64,000 nt of DNA from Oleisolibacter albus (GCF_003336875.1 NZ_QGNJ01000011.1:83649-147648); one strand, 5' to 3'; numbered from the stretch's first letter, positions 47,274-57,128 are shown. The notes: generated by a model from the letters alone, not told the origin. A program made the numbers and translations.

Positions 47274-47972
47274 TTGGTCCGTTTCGAGAATGTGGGTCTG
47301 CGCTACGGCAACGGGCCGGAGGTGCTGCGCGACATCAGCCTGCATCTGGCGCCCGGCTCCTTCCATTTCCTGACCGGCCCCACGGGTGCCGGGAAATCCA
47401 GCCTGTTGAAGCTGCTCTATCTGTCGGAGCGGCCATCCCGCGGCCTGATCACCCTGTTCGGCGAGCCGCTGTCGAAGACCCCGCGCCGCACCCTGCCGGA
47501 GCTGCGCCGCCGCATCGGCGTGGTGTTCCAGGATTTCCGCCTGCTGGACCACATGACCGTGTTCGACAATGTGGCCCTGCCGCTGCGCATCGCCGGCATC
47601 GCCGAGAAGCGGGTGCGGGAGATGGTGGGCGATCTGATGTCCTGGGTGGGGCTGGCGGAGAAGATGCACGCCCTGCCGCCCACCCTGTCCGGCGGGCAGA
47701 AGCAGCTGGTGGCCATCGCCCGCGCCGTGGTCACCAGCCCCAAGCTGATCGTGGCCGACGAGCCGACCGGCAACATCGACCGCGAGATGTCGCTGAAGAT
47801 CATGCGGCTGTTCATCGAGCTGAACAAGCTGGGCACCACCGTGGTGGTCGCCACCCACGACATGTATCTGGTGGACCGGCTGCAGCGGCCGGTGCTGGAG
47901 CTGTTCGAGGGCAAGCTGGCCGAGGCGTCCTGGTGGCTGAAGCCGGACCAGCCGCAGCCGGACCTGGCCTGA
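47274..47972 (+). CDS. ftsE: Cell division ATP-binding protein FtsE
   Basis: This 232-residue ABC ATPase normally pairs with FtsX at the division septum and controls peptidoglycan hydrolases. The start MVRFENVGLRYGNG and SFHFLTGPTGAGKSSLLKLL are typical FtsE. The Q-loop VVFQDFRLLDH, signature LSGGQKQLVAIARA, Walker B LIVADEPTGNID and ATHD switch are intact. The frame lacks a suitable ATG; a TTG at 47274 with GGGAGAGG five bases ahead gives the standard FtsE N-terminus. No ftsX follows; the next gene is an ABC-2 type permease. Confidence 0.87.
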   Translation: MVRFENVGLRYGNGPEVLRDISLHLAPGSFHFLTGPTGAGKSSLLKLLYLSERPSRGLITLFGEPLSKTPRRTLPELRRRIGVVFQDFRLLDHMTVFDNVALPLRIAGIAEKRVREMVGDLMSWVGLAEKMHALPPTLSGGQKQLVAIARAVVTSPKLIVADEPTGNIDREMSLKIMRLFIELNKLGTTVVVATHDMYLVDRLQRPVLELFEGKLAEASWWLKPDQPQPDLA

Positions 47973-48059
47973 CGCGGGCGGCCTCTCCCCCCTCTTGTGC
48001 CGTCCCCCCCTTTGTGCCGCTGCTTGCCTTTGCCGCCGCCGCACCCCACCTGAGGCGCC

Positions 48060-48959
48060 ATGACCCCTGACCGGCCCGCCGAGGCCCTTCCCGCCGATGG
48101 CGGCTGCCGCCAGCCCCCGCCGCCCACGGCGGCGGCCCCTGCCTATGACCGCGGTCCACGCGCCCCCGGCGCGGCCCGCCGGGTCGGGGCCATGGTGCTG
48201 CGCAATGTCTATCTGATCCGCCGGTCCTGGCCCCGGATCCTGGAACTCTGCTACTGGCCGACGGTGCAGTTGCTGGTCTGGGGATTCCTGTCCCGGTTCC
48301 TGGCCACCAACAGCAGCTGGGTGGCCCAGGCGGCCGGTGTGCTGGTGGGGGCCGTGCTGCTGTGGGAGGTGCTGGTCCGCACCCAGATCGGCATGACCGT
48401 GACCTTCCTGGAGGAGCTGTGGAGCCGCAATCTGGGCAATCTGTTCGTCAGCCCGCTGCGGCCCTGGGAATGGGTGGCGGCCCTGGTGGTCATGGCCTTC
48501 CTGCGCGTGCTGGTGGGGCTGTCGCTGCCGGTGCTGCTGGCCGGACCGCTGTTCGGCTTCTCCCTGTTCGGGCTGGGCCTGCCGCTGGCGGGATTCTTCG
48601 CCAATCTCATGCTGATGGGGGTGACGATCGGCCTGCTGACCTCGGCCGTCATCCTGCGCCACGGGCTGGGGGCGGAGGGGCTGGCCTGGATGGCGGTGTT
48701 CATCCTGGCCCCGGTATCGGCCGTCTATTACCCCGTCTCGTCGCTGCCCGGCCCGGTGCAGGCCATATCGCTGGCCCTGCCGAGTACCCATGTGTTCGAG
48801 GGCATGCGCGACGTCCTTTTCGGGCACGGGTTCGATTCTGGCCATCTGCTGGCAGCAATCATGCTTAATCTTCTCTACGGGGCCATTGCCGCCCTATACT
48901 TCCTGCGGGCGTTCGCCAATGCGCGTCAGCGCGGCGCCCTGCTGCAGACCGGGGAATGA
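48060..48959 (+). CDS. ABC-2 type permease (NodJ-like)
   Basis: This 299-residue inner-membrane protein has about six hydrophobic helices from residue 65 on and an Ala/Pro-rich cytosolic N-terminus. RTQIGMTVTFLEELWSRNLG and NLFVSPLRPWEWV, then PVSSLPGPVQ, fit ABC-2 export permeases such as NodJ. Such permeases export polysaccharides, lipids or drugs and need an ATPase of the CcmA/NodI type. The only ATPase gene nearby is the FtsE-like one 87 bases upstream, an odd partner. The gene downstream overlaps it by four bases. Confidence 0.8.
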   Translation: MTPDRPAEALPADGGCRQPPPPTAAAPAYDRGPRAPGAARRVGAMVLRNVYLIRRSWPRILELCYWPTVQLLVWGFLSRFLATNSSWVAQAAGVLVGAVLLWEVLVRTQIGMTVTFLEELWSRNLGNLFVSPLRPWEWVAALVVMAFLRVLVGLSLPVLLAGPLFGFSLFGLGLPLAGFFANLMLMGVTIGLLTSAVILRHGLGAEGLAWMAVFILAPVSAVYYPVSSLPGPVQAISLALPSTHVFEGMRDVLFGHGFDSGHLLAAIMLNLLYGAIAALYFLRAFANARQRGALLQTGE

Positions 48960-49477
48960 CCGGAACGCCGGACCCGGCGGTGAAGACGGGGCAAGGGAGG
49001 ACCAGGTTGAGCGGACCGCGCAAATACGCCGTCCAGAAGCCCAAGGGCAGCAAATGGGAGACCCTGGCCCTGGTGGACGACCTGTCCAGCGGCAAGCAGG
49101 CCTTCCACAGCGCCGTCAGCCAGCACGCCGCCGTGCCGGTGCGGCTGATCCAGGTGGATTTCATCAATGACGACGCCCTGTCGGACTTCGACTGGCGCCT
49201 GATCGAGCTGCACGACCCCCGCAGCGATACCGGCGGCCGGCCCAAACCCACCATCATCGCCGGCAGCGAGCGGACCCAGCCGCGCAAGGCGGCGAAACGC
49301 CCGGCGCGGCGCGGGACCGGCATGGGCGGCACCGGCGGCGGCCTGCGCCCACCCGGCCAGCCGCCCCTGTCCCGCGGCCAGAGCGAGCGGGTGCCGGTGC
49401 CCGTCCCCACCTATGTGGCGGCCTTCCTGTTCGGGGCGGCGGCCCTGATCCTCTGGGCCGTCTGGTTCCGCATCTGA
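48956..49477 (+). CDS. Conserved-looking hypothetical with C-terminal membrane anchor
   Basis: I do not recognise this protein. From the ATG overlapping the permease stop it has 173 residues; a TTG at 49007 with GGGAGG six bases ahead is an alternative giving 156. The N-terminal part (KYAVQKPKGSKWETLALVDD) looks like a small folded domain, followed by a basic Gly/Pro-rich linker and one C-terminal membrane helix (about 151-170). It is probably a tail-anchored inner-membrane protein. The overlap suggests co-expression with the permease. Confidence 0.6.
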   Translation: MTGTPDPAVKTGQGRTRLSGPRKYAVQKPKGSKWETLALVDDLSSGKQAFHSAVSQHAAVPVRLIQVDFINDDALSDFDWRLIELHDPRSDTGGRPKPTIIAGSERTQPRKAAKRPARRGTGMGGTGGGLRPPGQPPLSRGQSERVPVPVPTYVAAFLFGAAALILWAVWFRI

Positions 49478-49502
49478 AACCGGCCCGCCCCCGGCCCGCC
49501 GC

Positions 49503-50528
49503 TCAGGCGCCGCGGCCGGAGACGCCGGCCTGGGCGAAGGTGCCCATGCCCAGATGACAGGCCAGGGCCGAGCGCAGCACCGGAATGGCCAGGGCCGCCC
49601 CCGACGCCTCGCCCAGGCGCATGTCCAGGTCGAACAGCGGCCGCTTGCCCATGGCCCGCAGCAGGCGGGCATGGCCGGGCTCGGCGCTGCAATGGGCGAC
49701 GATGCAATGGTCCAGGGCCTTGGGGTCGGCCTTGAACAGCACGGCGGCGGCGGCGGTGCAGACGAACCCGTCCAGCACCACCGGCACCCGCGCCAGCCGG
49801 GCGGCGATGACGGCGCCGGCGATGGCGGCCAGCTCCTGCCCGCCCAGGCAGCGCAGGGCCTCGAACGGGTCGGTGCGGGCAGCCGGGTTGGCGGCCAGGC
49901 CGGCGGCCACCACGGCGGCCTTGTGCGCCAGCCCCTCGGCATCGACGCCGGTGCCGGGGCCGACCCAGTCGGCGGCTTCCCCGCCGAACAGGGCGCAGGC
50001 CAGGGCGGCGGCGCTGGTGGTGTTGCCGATGCCCATCTCGCCCAGGCAGAGCAGGTGCAGGCCCGGCTCCACCGCCATCATGCCGTAGGCCATGGCCGTG
50101 GCGCAGGACGCCTCATCCATGGCGGGGCCGGTGGTGAAGTCGGCGGTGGGATGGTCCAGATCCATCTCGTAGATGCGCAGGTCGGCATCGGCCGCCTCGG
50201 CCAGCTGGTTGACGGCGGCGTGCCCGTCCAGGAAGGCCTGGACCATCTGCCGCGTCACGTCCGGCGGATAGGCGGAAACGCCGCGGGCGGCGATGCCGTG
50301 CGCTCCGGCAAAGACGGCGATGCGGGGATGGGTCAGCTCCGGCGGCATCTTGCCCTGCCAGGTGGCCAGCCACTGCACCATCTCCTCCAGCCGGCCCAGG
50401 CTGCCCTGTGGCTTCAGCAGCGAAGCCTCGCGCTGGGCGGCGGCGGTCGCCGCTTCCAGATCGGGGCCGGGCAGTTCGGTCAGAACGCGGCGGATCTCGT
50501 CGAGGGAGGGGGTGTCGTCGGAAGCCAT
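49503..50528 (-). CDS. cobT: Nicotinate-nucleotide-dimethylbenzimidazole phosphoribosyltransferase
   Basis: This 341-residue cytosolic enzyme makes alpha-ribazole phosphate for the lower ligand of cobalamin. KPQGSLGRLEEMVQWLATWQ, FAGAHGIAARGVSAYP and GEMGIGNTTSAAAL are family hallmarks, with DGFVCTAAA and CHLGMGTFAQAGVSG near the end. The ATG ending at 50528 starts the conserved part. It is divergent from cobS with a 118-base gap, in which I see no cobalamin riboswitch. Confidence 0.93.
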   Translation of the reverse strand: MASDDTPSLDEIRRVLTELPGPDLEAATAAAQREASLLKPQGSLGRLEEMVQWLATWQGKMPPELTHPRIAVFAGAHGIAARGVSAYPPDVTRQMVQAFLDGHAAVNQLAEAADADLRIYEMDLDHPTADFTTGPAMDEASCATAMAYGMMAVEPGLHLLCLGEMGIGNTTSAAALACALFGGEAADWVGPGTGVDAEGLAHKAAVVAAGLAANPAARTDPFEALRCLGGQELAAIAGAVIAARLARVPVVLDGFVCTAAAAVLFKADPKALDHCIVAHCSAEPGHARLLRAMGKRPLFDLDMRLGEASGAALAIPVLRSALACHLGMGTFAQAGVSGRGA

Positions 50529-50646
50529 GGCGATACTCTCGGCCGGTCGGGGCGGGGTCATCATCTCATCCGCATGCGGGGCGGCTCCCCCGCTCTTGCG
50601 AGGAACGGCGCTGGCGGCGCGGTGGTCCCTCCCGTATACCGATTGC

Positions 50647-51453
50647 ATGGACGACGCAACCCGACCGCACCGCACGACAGCCCTCGCCGAACTGGCCGCC
50701 GCCGTCATTTTCCTGACGCGCTTGCCACTGCCCTGGCGCGGCCACTGGCCCGCCGACCTGGACCAGCGGGCGCTGGCCTGGTTCCCCATCGTCGGTGCCC
50801 TGATCGGGGCGGCAGGCGGATTGCTCTATTGGGGGCTGTCGCTGCTGGCCCTGTCGCCGCTGCTGGCCGCGGTCGTGACCGTGACCGCGCTGACGCTGCT
50901 GACCGGGGCGCTGCACGAGGACGGGCTGGCCGATGTGGCCGACGGCTTCGGCGGCGGCCGCGACCGTGAAGCCAAGCTGTGCATCATGAAGGACAGCCGG
51001 GTCGGCACCTACGGGGCGCTGGCCCTGGTGCTGGCCGCCCTGCTGAAGGTGGCGGCGCTGGCGCAGCTGGCCGAGCCGCGCAGCGTGGCCGCCGCCCTGA
51101 TCGCCGGCCACGCCCTGTCCCGCGGCCTGCTGCCGGCCCTGAAGCTGGCCCTTCCGGATGCGCGCCGCACCGGCCTGTCCGCCAGCCAGGGCCGGCCGAA
51201 CCGGGCGCGGGCGCTGGCAGCGGCCGTCATCGGCCTGTGCTTCGCCGCCACCTGCCTGGGCAAGCTGCCGCTGGGGTCGGGCTTCACCGGGCTGGCGCTG
51301 CTGCTGCTGACGGCGGCGGCCGTGGCCGGCATGGGCCGGCTGGCCCGGCGGCAGATCGGCGGCATCACCGGCGATGTGCTGGGTGCCAGCCAGCAGCTGG
51401 CCGAGATCACGCTGCTGCTGGGGATCGTCGCGGCCGTGGGGCTGGCGCGGTGA
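50647..51453 (+). CDS. cobS: Adenosylcobinamide-GDP ribazoletransferase (cobalamin synthase)
   Basis: This 268-residue inner-membrane enzyme joins adenosylcobinamide-GDP and alpha-ribazole, the last step of cobalamin assembly. FLTRLPLPWRGHWP near the start and the metal-binding GALHEDGLADVADGFGGG are diagnostic; several hydrophobic helices follow. The following phosphatase gene starts at or just after its stop, and cobT lies divergently upstream, so all three act in nucleotide-loop assembly. Confidence 0.93.
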   Translation: MDDATRPHRTTALAELAAAVIFLTRLPLPWRGHWPADLDQRALAWFPIVGALIGAAGGLLYWGLSLLALSPLLAAVVTVTALTLLTGALHEDGLADVADGFGGGRDREAKLCIMKDSRVGTYGALALVLAALLKVAALAQLAEPRSVAAALIAGHALSRGLLPALKLALPDARRTGLSASQGRPNRARALAAAVIGLCFAATCLGKLPLGSGFTGLALLLLTAAAVAGMGRLARRQIGGITGDVLGASQQLAEITLLLGIVAAVGLAR

Positions 51454-51458
51454 CGGCG

Positions 51459-52127
51459 ATGCCCCCCTGTCCTCCGGTCACGCGCTGGTGGTGGGTGCGC
51501 CATGCCCCGATCGCGTCGGCGCCGGGGCTGATCGCCGGGCGCAGCGACCTGCCCGCCGATCTGACCGACGGGCCGGCGCTGGACGCGCTGGCGGCCCGTC
51601 TGCCCGCGGGCGCGGTATGGCTGGTGACCGACCTGTGCCGGTCGCGGGACACGGCCCGTGTCCTGCTGGAGCGGCGGGGGGAGGGATTGCCGCTGCGGGT
51701 CGAGCCGGAGCTGACCGAACAGGATTTCGGCCGCTGGCAGGGGCAGACCCACGCCGCGGTCACGGCCGCTGAGCCGGAGCGGGTGGCGGCGTTCTGGCGC
51801 GATCCCGCCGGGGAGGCGCCGCCGGAGGGGGAGAGCTTCGCCGCCCTGGCCCGGCGCACGGCTGCCGCCATCGACCGGCTGTGCGCCGCCCATGCCGGCT
51901 GCGATCTGGTGATGCTGGGCCATGCCGGCCCCATCCGGGCGGCGGTCGGCCACGCGCTGGGATTGTCTCCCGGCCGGATGCTGGCGCTGGTGGCGGACTG
52001 CCTGCATGTGACGCGGCTGGACCACATCGCCGGTCCGGCCGGGACGGGCGGGCAGTGGCGGGTGCAGGCGGTCAACAGCCCGCCGGCGGGGTTACCGCTG
52101 ACGGCACCGGGCATTTTGCCCCGGTGA
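51459..52127 (+). CDS. cobC: Histidine phosphatase, likely alpha-ribazole phosphatase (CobC)
   Basis: This 222-residue cytosolic phosphatase has the phosphoacceptor motif WVRHAPI near the N-terminus, LTEQDFGRWQGQT and the second histidine in MLGHAGPIRA. Generic histidine phosphatases look alike, but the position directly after cobS suggests removal of the phosphate from alpha-ribazole phosphate or cobalamin phosphate. A GTG at 51450, overlapping the cobS stop, is an alternative start. Confidence 0.8.
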   Translation: MPPCPPVTRWWWVRHAPIASAPGLIAGRSDLPADLTDGPALDALAARLPAGAVWLVTDLCRSRDTARVLLERRGEGLPLRVEPELTEQDFGRWQGQTHAAVTAAEPERVAAFWRDPAGEAPPEGESFAALARRTAAAIDRLCAAHAGCDLVMLGHAGPIRAAVGHALGLSPGRMLALVADCLHVTRLDHIAGPAGTGGQWRVQAVNSPPAGLPLTAPGILPR

Positions 52128-52251
52128 TGCCGCAGTTGGCCGCCAGCATCGCCCATCTCTGGGCGCAGGCTGGCCGATGTGTTAGGTCTGCGCCCCGGCG
52201 GGGCTTTCCCCGCTGACATGTGGCTTTGTGAACTCGGTTGGGAGGTACGGA

Positions 52252-52926
52252 ATGAGGCGGTTTGCGGCAGCCATCCTCGGCATGGCGCTGGCGATGATGG
52301 CCCTGGTGCGGCCGGCCATGGCCCTGAGCGAGCCGGAACTGCTGGTGGAGCGGGCGCGGGTCACGGCCATGACCCTGCTGACTGATCCGGAATATGGCAA
52401 CCTCAAGAGTCTGGTCGGCCGGGCGCGGGCCGTGCTGATCATGCCCAACATGATCCAGGCCGGCTTCTTCCTGGGCGGTGGCGGCGGCACCGGCGTCATG
52501 GTGGCCCGCGGCGACGATGGCGCCTGGTCCGGTCCCGCCTTCTACACCATGGCCGAGGCCAGCTTCGGCCTGCAGTTCGGCGGCCAGGCCTCGGAGATGA
52601 TGCTGGTGATCATGACCCAGAAGGGTCTGGACGCCATCATGGACCGCAAGGTCAAGCTGGGCGCTGACGCCAATGTCGCCATTGGCGAGCTGGGCACCAG
52701 CGTCGGCGCCGGGTACGGCGTCGGGCTGTCGGCCGACATCTATGTCTATGCCAAATCGTCCGGCCTGTTCGGCGGCATGGCCATCGAGGGGTCGGTGGTG
52801 GCCCCGCGCAGCGAGTACAACGACACCTTCTATGGTCACAAGACCTCGCCCCGGGCCATCCTGGTGGACCGCCAGTTCTACCGGCCCGAGGCCCAGGCCC
52901 TGGCCGCCGTGCTCAGCGTCCGCTGA
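52252..52926 (+). CDS. Exported SYLF/YSC84-domain lipid-binding protein
   Basis: This 224-residue protein has a signal peptide (about residues 1-25, ending AMALS) followed by a SYLF domain: LVGRARAVLIMPNMIQAGF, GGGGTGVMVAR, then GLDAIMDRKVKLGADANVAI. SYLF domains bind phosphoinositides in eukaryotes; the bacterial role is unknown, probably at a membrane surface in the periplasm. GGGAGG eight bases ahead fixes the ATG at 52252. It is convergent with the lactate dehydrogenase gene. Confidence 0.87.
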   Translation: MRRFAAAILGMALAMMALVRPAMALSEPELLVERARVTAMTLLTDPEYGNLKSLVGRARAVLIMPNMIQAGFFLGGGGGTGVMVARGDDGAWSGPAFYTMAEASFGLQFGGQASEMMLVIMTQKGLDAIMDRKVKLGADANVAIGELGTSVGAGYGVGLSADIYVYAKSSGLFGGMAIEGSVVAPRSEYNDTFYGHKTSPRAILVDRQFYRPEAQALAAVLSVR

Positions 52927-52957
52927 GCACGGCCTTCCGTCCTTGGCCCGGGGGGGA

Positions 52958-54316
<1,359 letters not shown>

Positions 54317-54955
54317 ATGACCCGTTCGCGTCTGACTCGACTCCTGATCGCCGGCCTTGTCGGTCTGCTGCTGGCCGCTGTGGTCGCCTGGTGGTCGATC
54401 CTGCAGGACCGGCGCGCGGCCGGACCCGCGGGCGCCTCCACCGAGGCCGGGACCCTGCTGGGCGGGGTCAGCATCGGCGGGCCGTTCAGCCTGGTGGACC
54501 ATACCGGCAAGCCGGTGACCGACAAGGATTATGCCGGCAAGTACAAGCTGGTGTTCTTCGGCTTCACCTTCTGCCCCGATATCTGCCCGACCGAGCTGCA
54601 GGTGCTGGCCCAGGCCATGGACGCCCTGGGCGATGACGCGGCCCGGGTGCAGCCGCTGTTCATCAGCATCGACCCGCAGCGGGATACGCCGGTGCAGCTG
54701 GCGGAGTATGTGGCCATGTTCCATCCCTCTATCACCGGACTGACCGGCACGCCGGAGCAGGTGGCCGCGGTGGCCAAGGCCTATCGCGTCTATTACGCCA
54801 AGGCGCCCGGCGGCAACGGCGACGACTATCTGATGGACCATTCCACCTTCACCTATCTCATGGGGCCGGACGGGCAGTTCCTGAAGGTGCTGCCGCGCGG
54901 GACGTCGCCGGACGAGATCGTCCAGTCCATCCGGTCCTATCTTGCCAGGGGTTGA
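54317..54955 (+). CDS. Sco1/SenC-family copper chaperone
   Basis: This 212-residue protein is anchored by one N-terminal helix (about residues 10-30) with a thioredoxin-like periplasmic domain. It helps to deliver copper to the CuA site of cytochrome c oxidase. FTFCPDICPTEL holds the CxxxC pair and MDHSTFTYLM the copper-binding histidine. An ATG at 54281 would add twelve residues. The PCuAC gene follows after three bases, the common partner in oxidase assembly. Oxidase genes are not in the window. Confidence 0.93.
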   Translation: MTRSRLTRLLIAGLVGLLLAAVVAWWSILQDRRAAGPAGASTEAGTLLGGVSIGGPFSLVDHTGKPVTDKDYAGKYKLVFFGFTFCPDICPTELQVLAQAMDALGDDAARVQPLFISIDPQRDTPVQLAEYVAMFHPSITGLTGTPEQVAAVAKAYRVYYAKAPGGNGDDYLMDHSTFTYLMGPDGQFLKVLPRGTSPDEIVQSIRSYLARG

Positions 54956-54958
54956 TCC

Positions 54959-55501
54959 ATGACCATGCCTTTTCCGCGTCTTACCGCCCTGACGCTGCTG
55001 GGTCTCGCCGCCCTGCTTCCCGCTGCCCCGGTCCTGGCCCAGAGCGGTCACGACCATGCCGGCCATGCAGCCGGTCCGATGGCGGCCGGTCCGATCATGG
55101 CCATGCAGGCCTGGGCGCGTCCCACCACCAGCCAGGCCAAGGCCGGCGGTGTCTTCATCACCCTGCACAACACCGGGGCCGATGCGGACACGCTGACGGC
55201 GGCGGCGGCGCCCGCGGTGGCGGAGCGGACCGAGCTTCACACCCATGTCATGGACGGTGGGGTGGCGCGCATGCGCCCGGTCGAGGGAGGGATCGAGATC
55301 CCTGCCGGTCAGGCCGTGGCTCTGCAGCCCGGCGGGCTGCATATCATGCTGATGGGATTGAAGGCGCCGCTGAAGCCGGGTGACCGCTTCCCGCTGACCC
55401 TGACCTTCGCCAAGGCCGGTACGTCGCAGGTGGAGGTCGAGGTGCTGCCGCCGGGCAAGGAGCCGGCCCAGGCCGCCACCGGGATGGGGCACAGCCATTG
55501 A
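54959..55501 (+). CDS. PCuAC-type periplasmic copper chaperone
   Basis: This 180-residue exported protein has a signal peptide (ending VLAQS) and a His-rich start (GHDHAGHA). The copper site H-x-x-M and M-x21-H-x-M is visible in HTHVMDGGVARM and GGLHIMLM. It hands Cu(I) to Sco or cytochrome oxidase. It lies three bases after the Sco gene, so the two are co-translated. A His-rich tail (GMGHSH) may also bind copper. Confidence 0.92.
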   Translation: MTMPFPRLTALTLLGLAALLPAAPVLAQSGHDHAGHAAGPMAAGPIMAMQAWARPTTSQAKAGGVFITLHNTGADADTLTAAAAPAVAERTELHTHVMDGGVARMRPVEGGIEIPAGQAVALQPGGLHIMLMGLKAPLKPGDRFPLTLTFAKAGTSQVEVEVLPPGKEPAQAATGMGHSH

Positions 55502-55588
55502 GACGTGCTGCCGCGGACGCACTGATACCGGTACGCGGCTGCTGCACTGCGGCACTCCGTCTCAATTCGCAAAGTAATTCTTGTTTTT

Positions 55589-55621
55589 TCAAGCACTTAA
55601 GTATCAGGTTTCCGTGCTTGA
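55589..55621. promoter_or_regulatory. Inverted repeat overlapping the atp promoter
   Basis: TCAAGCAC (55589-55596) and GTGCTTGA (55614-55621) form a perfect 8-bp inverted repeat with 17 bases between. The right arm overlaps the -35 box of the atp promoter. It looks like an operator; the protein is unknown. It could also form a hairpin in read-through RNA from the copper genes. Confidence 0.5.
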
Positions 55622-55646
55622 CAGGGGTCCGGCCGGCCCGTATGGT
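55618..55646 (+). promoter_or_regulatory. atp operon promoter
   Basis: TTGACA (55618-55623), a 17-base spacer and TATGGT (55641-55646) make a near-consensus housekeeping promoter about 50 bases before the atpI start. It is the best promoter visible in the window. Confidence 0.65.
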
Positions 55647-55696
55647 GCCGCCGCTTTCGCGCGGCATCGATGCTGGCGGCGGATGGAGGTCGTCTC

Positions 55697-56050
55697 ATGA
55701 CTGAGGATCGCCCTCCTCCATCGCTGGAGGAGATCGAGGCAAGGCTGCGGGAGGCCCGGCGTGGCGCCGGTCTGGAACCGTCCGAACCCCTGGTGGGGGG
55801 CGGCGGTGCCAGCCACAGCGACATGGGACTGGGGCTCCGGATCGCGGTCGAACTGGTGGCCGGCGTGTTGGTGGGTGTGGCGATCGGCTATGGGCTTGAT
55901 CGCTGGCTCGATTCCGCGCCCTGGGGGCTGATCGTGATGACCCTGGTTGGTGCGGTCGCGGGTTTCATGAACGTGTACCGGGTCGTCAACGGCCAGGGGT
56001 ACGCGGCGGGGTTCAAGAAGACCGGGGACACCCGGAATCACGGGGAATGA
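55697..56050 (+). CDS. atpI: ATP synthase accessory protein AtpI
   Basis: This 117-residue protein has two membrane helices (about 50-70 and 77-97) after a charged N-terminus, matching AtpI. AtpI helps to assemble the c-ring or supplies magnesium; it is not part of the final enzyme. GGAGG seven bases before the ATG decides the start. It is the first gene of the F0 operon and ends seven bases before atpB. Confidence 0.9.
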   Translation: MTEDRPPPSLEEIEARLREARRGAGLEPSEPLVGGGGASHSDMGLGLRIAVELVAGVLVGVAIGYGLDRWLDSAPWGLIVMTLVGAVAGFMNVYRVVNGQGYAAGFKKTGDTRNHGE

Positions 56051-56057
56051 GGTCGTC

Positions 56058-56801
56058 GTGGCTGGTCCGCTGGAACAATTCGAGATCAAGCAAATCGTCC
56101 ATCTCCCGGTGGGCGGGCTCGACCTTTCCTTCACCAACTCGGCCCTGCACATGGTCGCCGCCATCGTGCTGGCGACCGGCCTGCTGATCTACGGGATGCG
56201 CGGCCGGGCCATGGTGCCGGGGCGTCTGCAGTCCATGGCCGAACTGCTGTACGAGTTCGTGGCCGGCATGGTGAAGGAGAATGCGGGGGAGAAGGCGCGG
56301 CCCTACTTCCCGTTCATCTTCTCCCTGTTCGTGTTCGTGCTGTTCGGCAATCTGCTCGGCCTCATCCCGATGGCCTTCACCTTCACCAGCCACATCATCG
56401 TGACCTTCGCGCTGGCGATGATGGTGTTCCTGTTCGTGACCATCCTGGGTTTCGTCCGCCACGGGCTGCATTTCCTGCACCTGTTCCTGCCGGAGGGGAC
56501 GCCCTGGTTCATCGCCTGGCTGGTGATCCCGATCGAGATCATTTCCTATTTCGTGCGTCCGGTCAGCCTGTCTGTCCGACTGTTCGCCAACATGCTGGCG
56601 GGCCATACCATGCTGAAGGTGTTCGCCGGCTTCTCGGTGAGCCTGGCCGGCATGGGCGCCGTCGGACTCGTCGGCGGTCTGGTTCCGGTCGCCATGAATG
56701 TCGCGCTCTTCGGCCTCGAATTCCTGGTGGCTGCCATCCAGGCCTATGTCTTCGCGCTGCTGAGCTGCGTCTACCTTCGCGATGCGCTGGAACTGCACTG
56801 A
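56058..56801 (+). CDS. atpB: ATP synthase F0 subunit a
   Basis: This 247-residue membrane subunit forms the proton half-channels against the c-ring. The essential arginine is in SLSVRLFANMLAGH, and IVHLPVGGLDLSFTNSALHM is the usual start. It begins with GTG. Five or six hydrophobic helices are visible. It lies between atpI and atpE in the order normal for alphaproteobacteria. Confidence 0.95.
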   Translation: MAGPLEQFEIKQIVHLPVGGLDLSFTNSALHMVAAIVLATGLLIYGMRGRAMVPGRLQSMAELLYEFVAGMVKENAGEKARPYFPFIFSLFVFVLFGNLLGLIPMAFTFTSHIIVTFALAMMVFLFVTILGFVRHGLHFLHLFLPEGTPWFIAWLVIPIEIISYFVRPVSLSVRLFANMLAGHTMLKVFAGFSVSLAGMGAVGLVGGLVPVAMNVALFGLEFLVAAIQAYVFALLSCVYLRDALELH

Positions 56802-56866
56802 TCCGGCGCTGCGTCCCATCCAACCCCCCGAGTTTCTAAACTCTTCCAAACCAGAGGATTGTTAAA

Positions 56867-57091
56867 ATGGAAGCTGAAGCGGCAAAGTTCATCGGCGCCG
56901 GTCTCGCCATGCTGGCCCTGCTGGGCGTCGGTATCGGCCTCGGCAACCTGTTCTCCGGCCTGTACCAGGCTGCGGCCCGCAACCCGGCCGCCATCCCGGC
57001 CTACCGCACCTTCATCTTCATCGGCTTCGCGCTGACGGAAGCCGCCGGCCTGTTCGCCCTGGTCATCGCCTTCCTGATCCTGTTCTCGTAA
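56867..57091 (+). CDS. atpE: ATP synthase F0 subunit c
   Basis: This 74-residue hairpin of two helices forms the rotating ring. The polar loop RNPAAIP and the proton-binding glutamate in FALTEAAGLFAL are present; the glycine-rich first helix (LLGVGIGLGNLF) packs the ring. A hairpin shortly after the stop may help to raise its expression over the single-copy subunits. Confidence 0.96.
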   Translation: MEAEAAKFIGAGLAMLALLGVGIGLGNLFSGLYQAAARNPAAIPAYRTFIFIGFALTEAAGLFALVIAFLILFS

Positions 57092-57106
57092 GAGACGGGA
57101 TCGGTT

Positions 57107-57128
57107 CGGCCGCCGGACCCGGCGGCCG
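57107..57128 (+). terminator. Hairpin after atpE
   Basis: An 8-bp perfect stem (CGGCCGCC with GGCGGCCG, loop of six bases) lies 15 bases after the atpE stop, inside the operon. No T-run follows. It may partially terminate or protect the atpE message, giving more subunit c than b. Confidence 0.45.

Noticed and set aside
50529..50646. Possible cobalamin riboswitch between divergent cobT and cobS
   Set aside because: The gap is only 118 bases and no B12-box-like conserved sequence is seen; the riboswitch needs about 200 bases.
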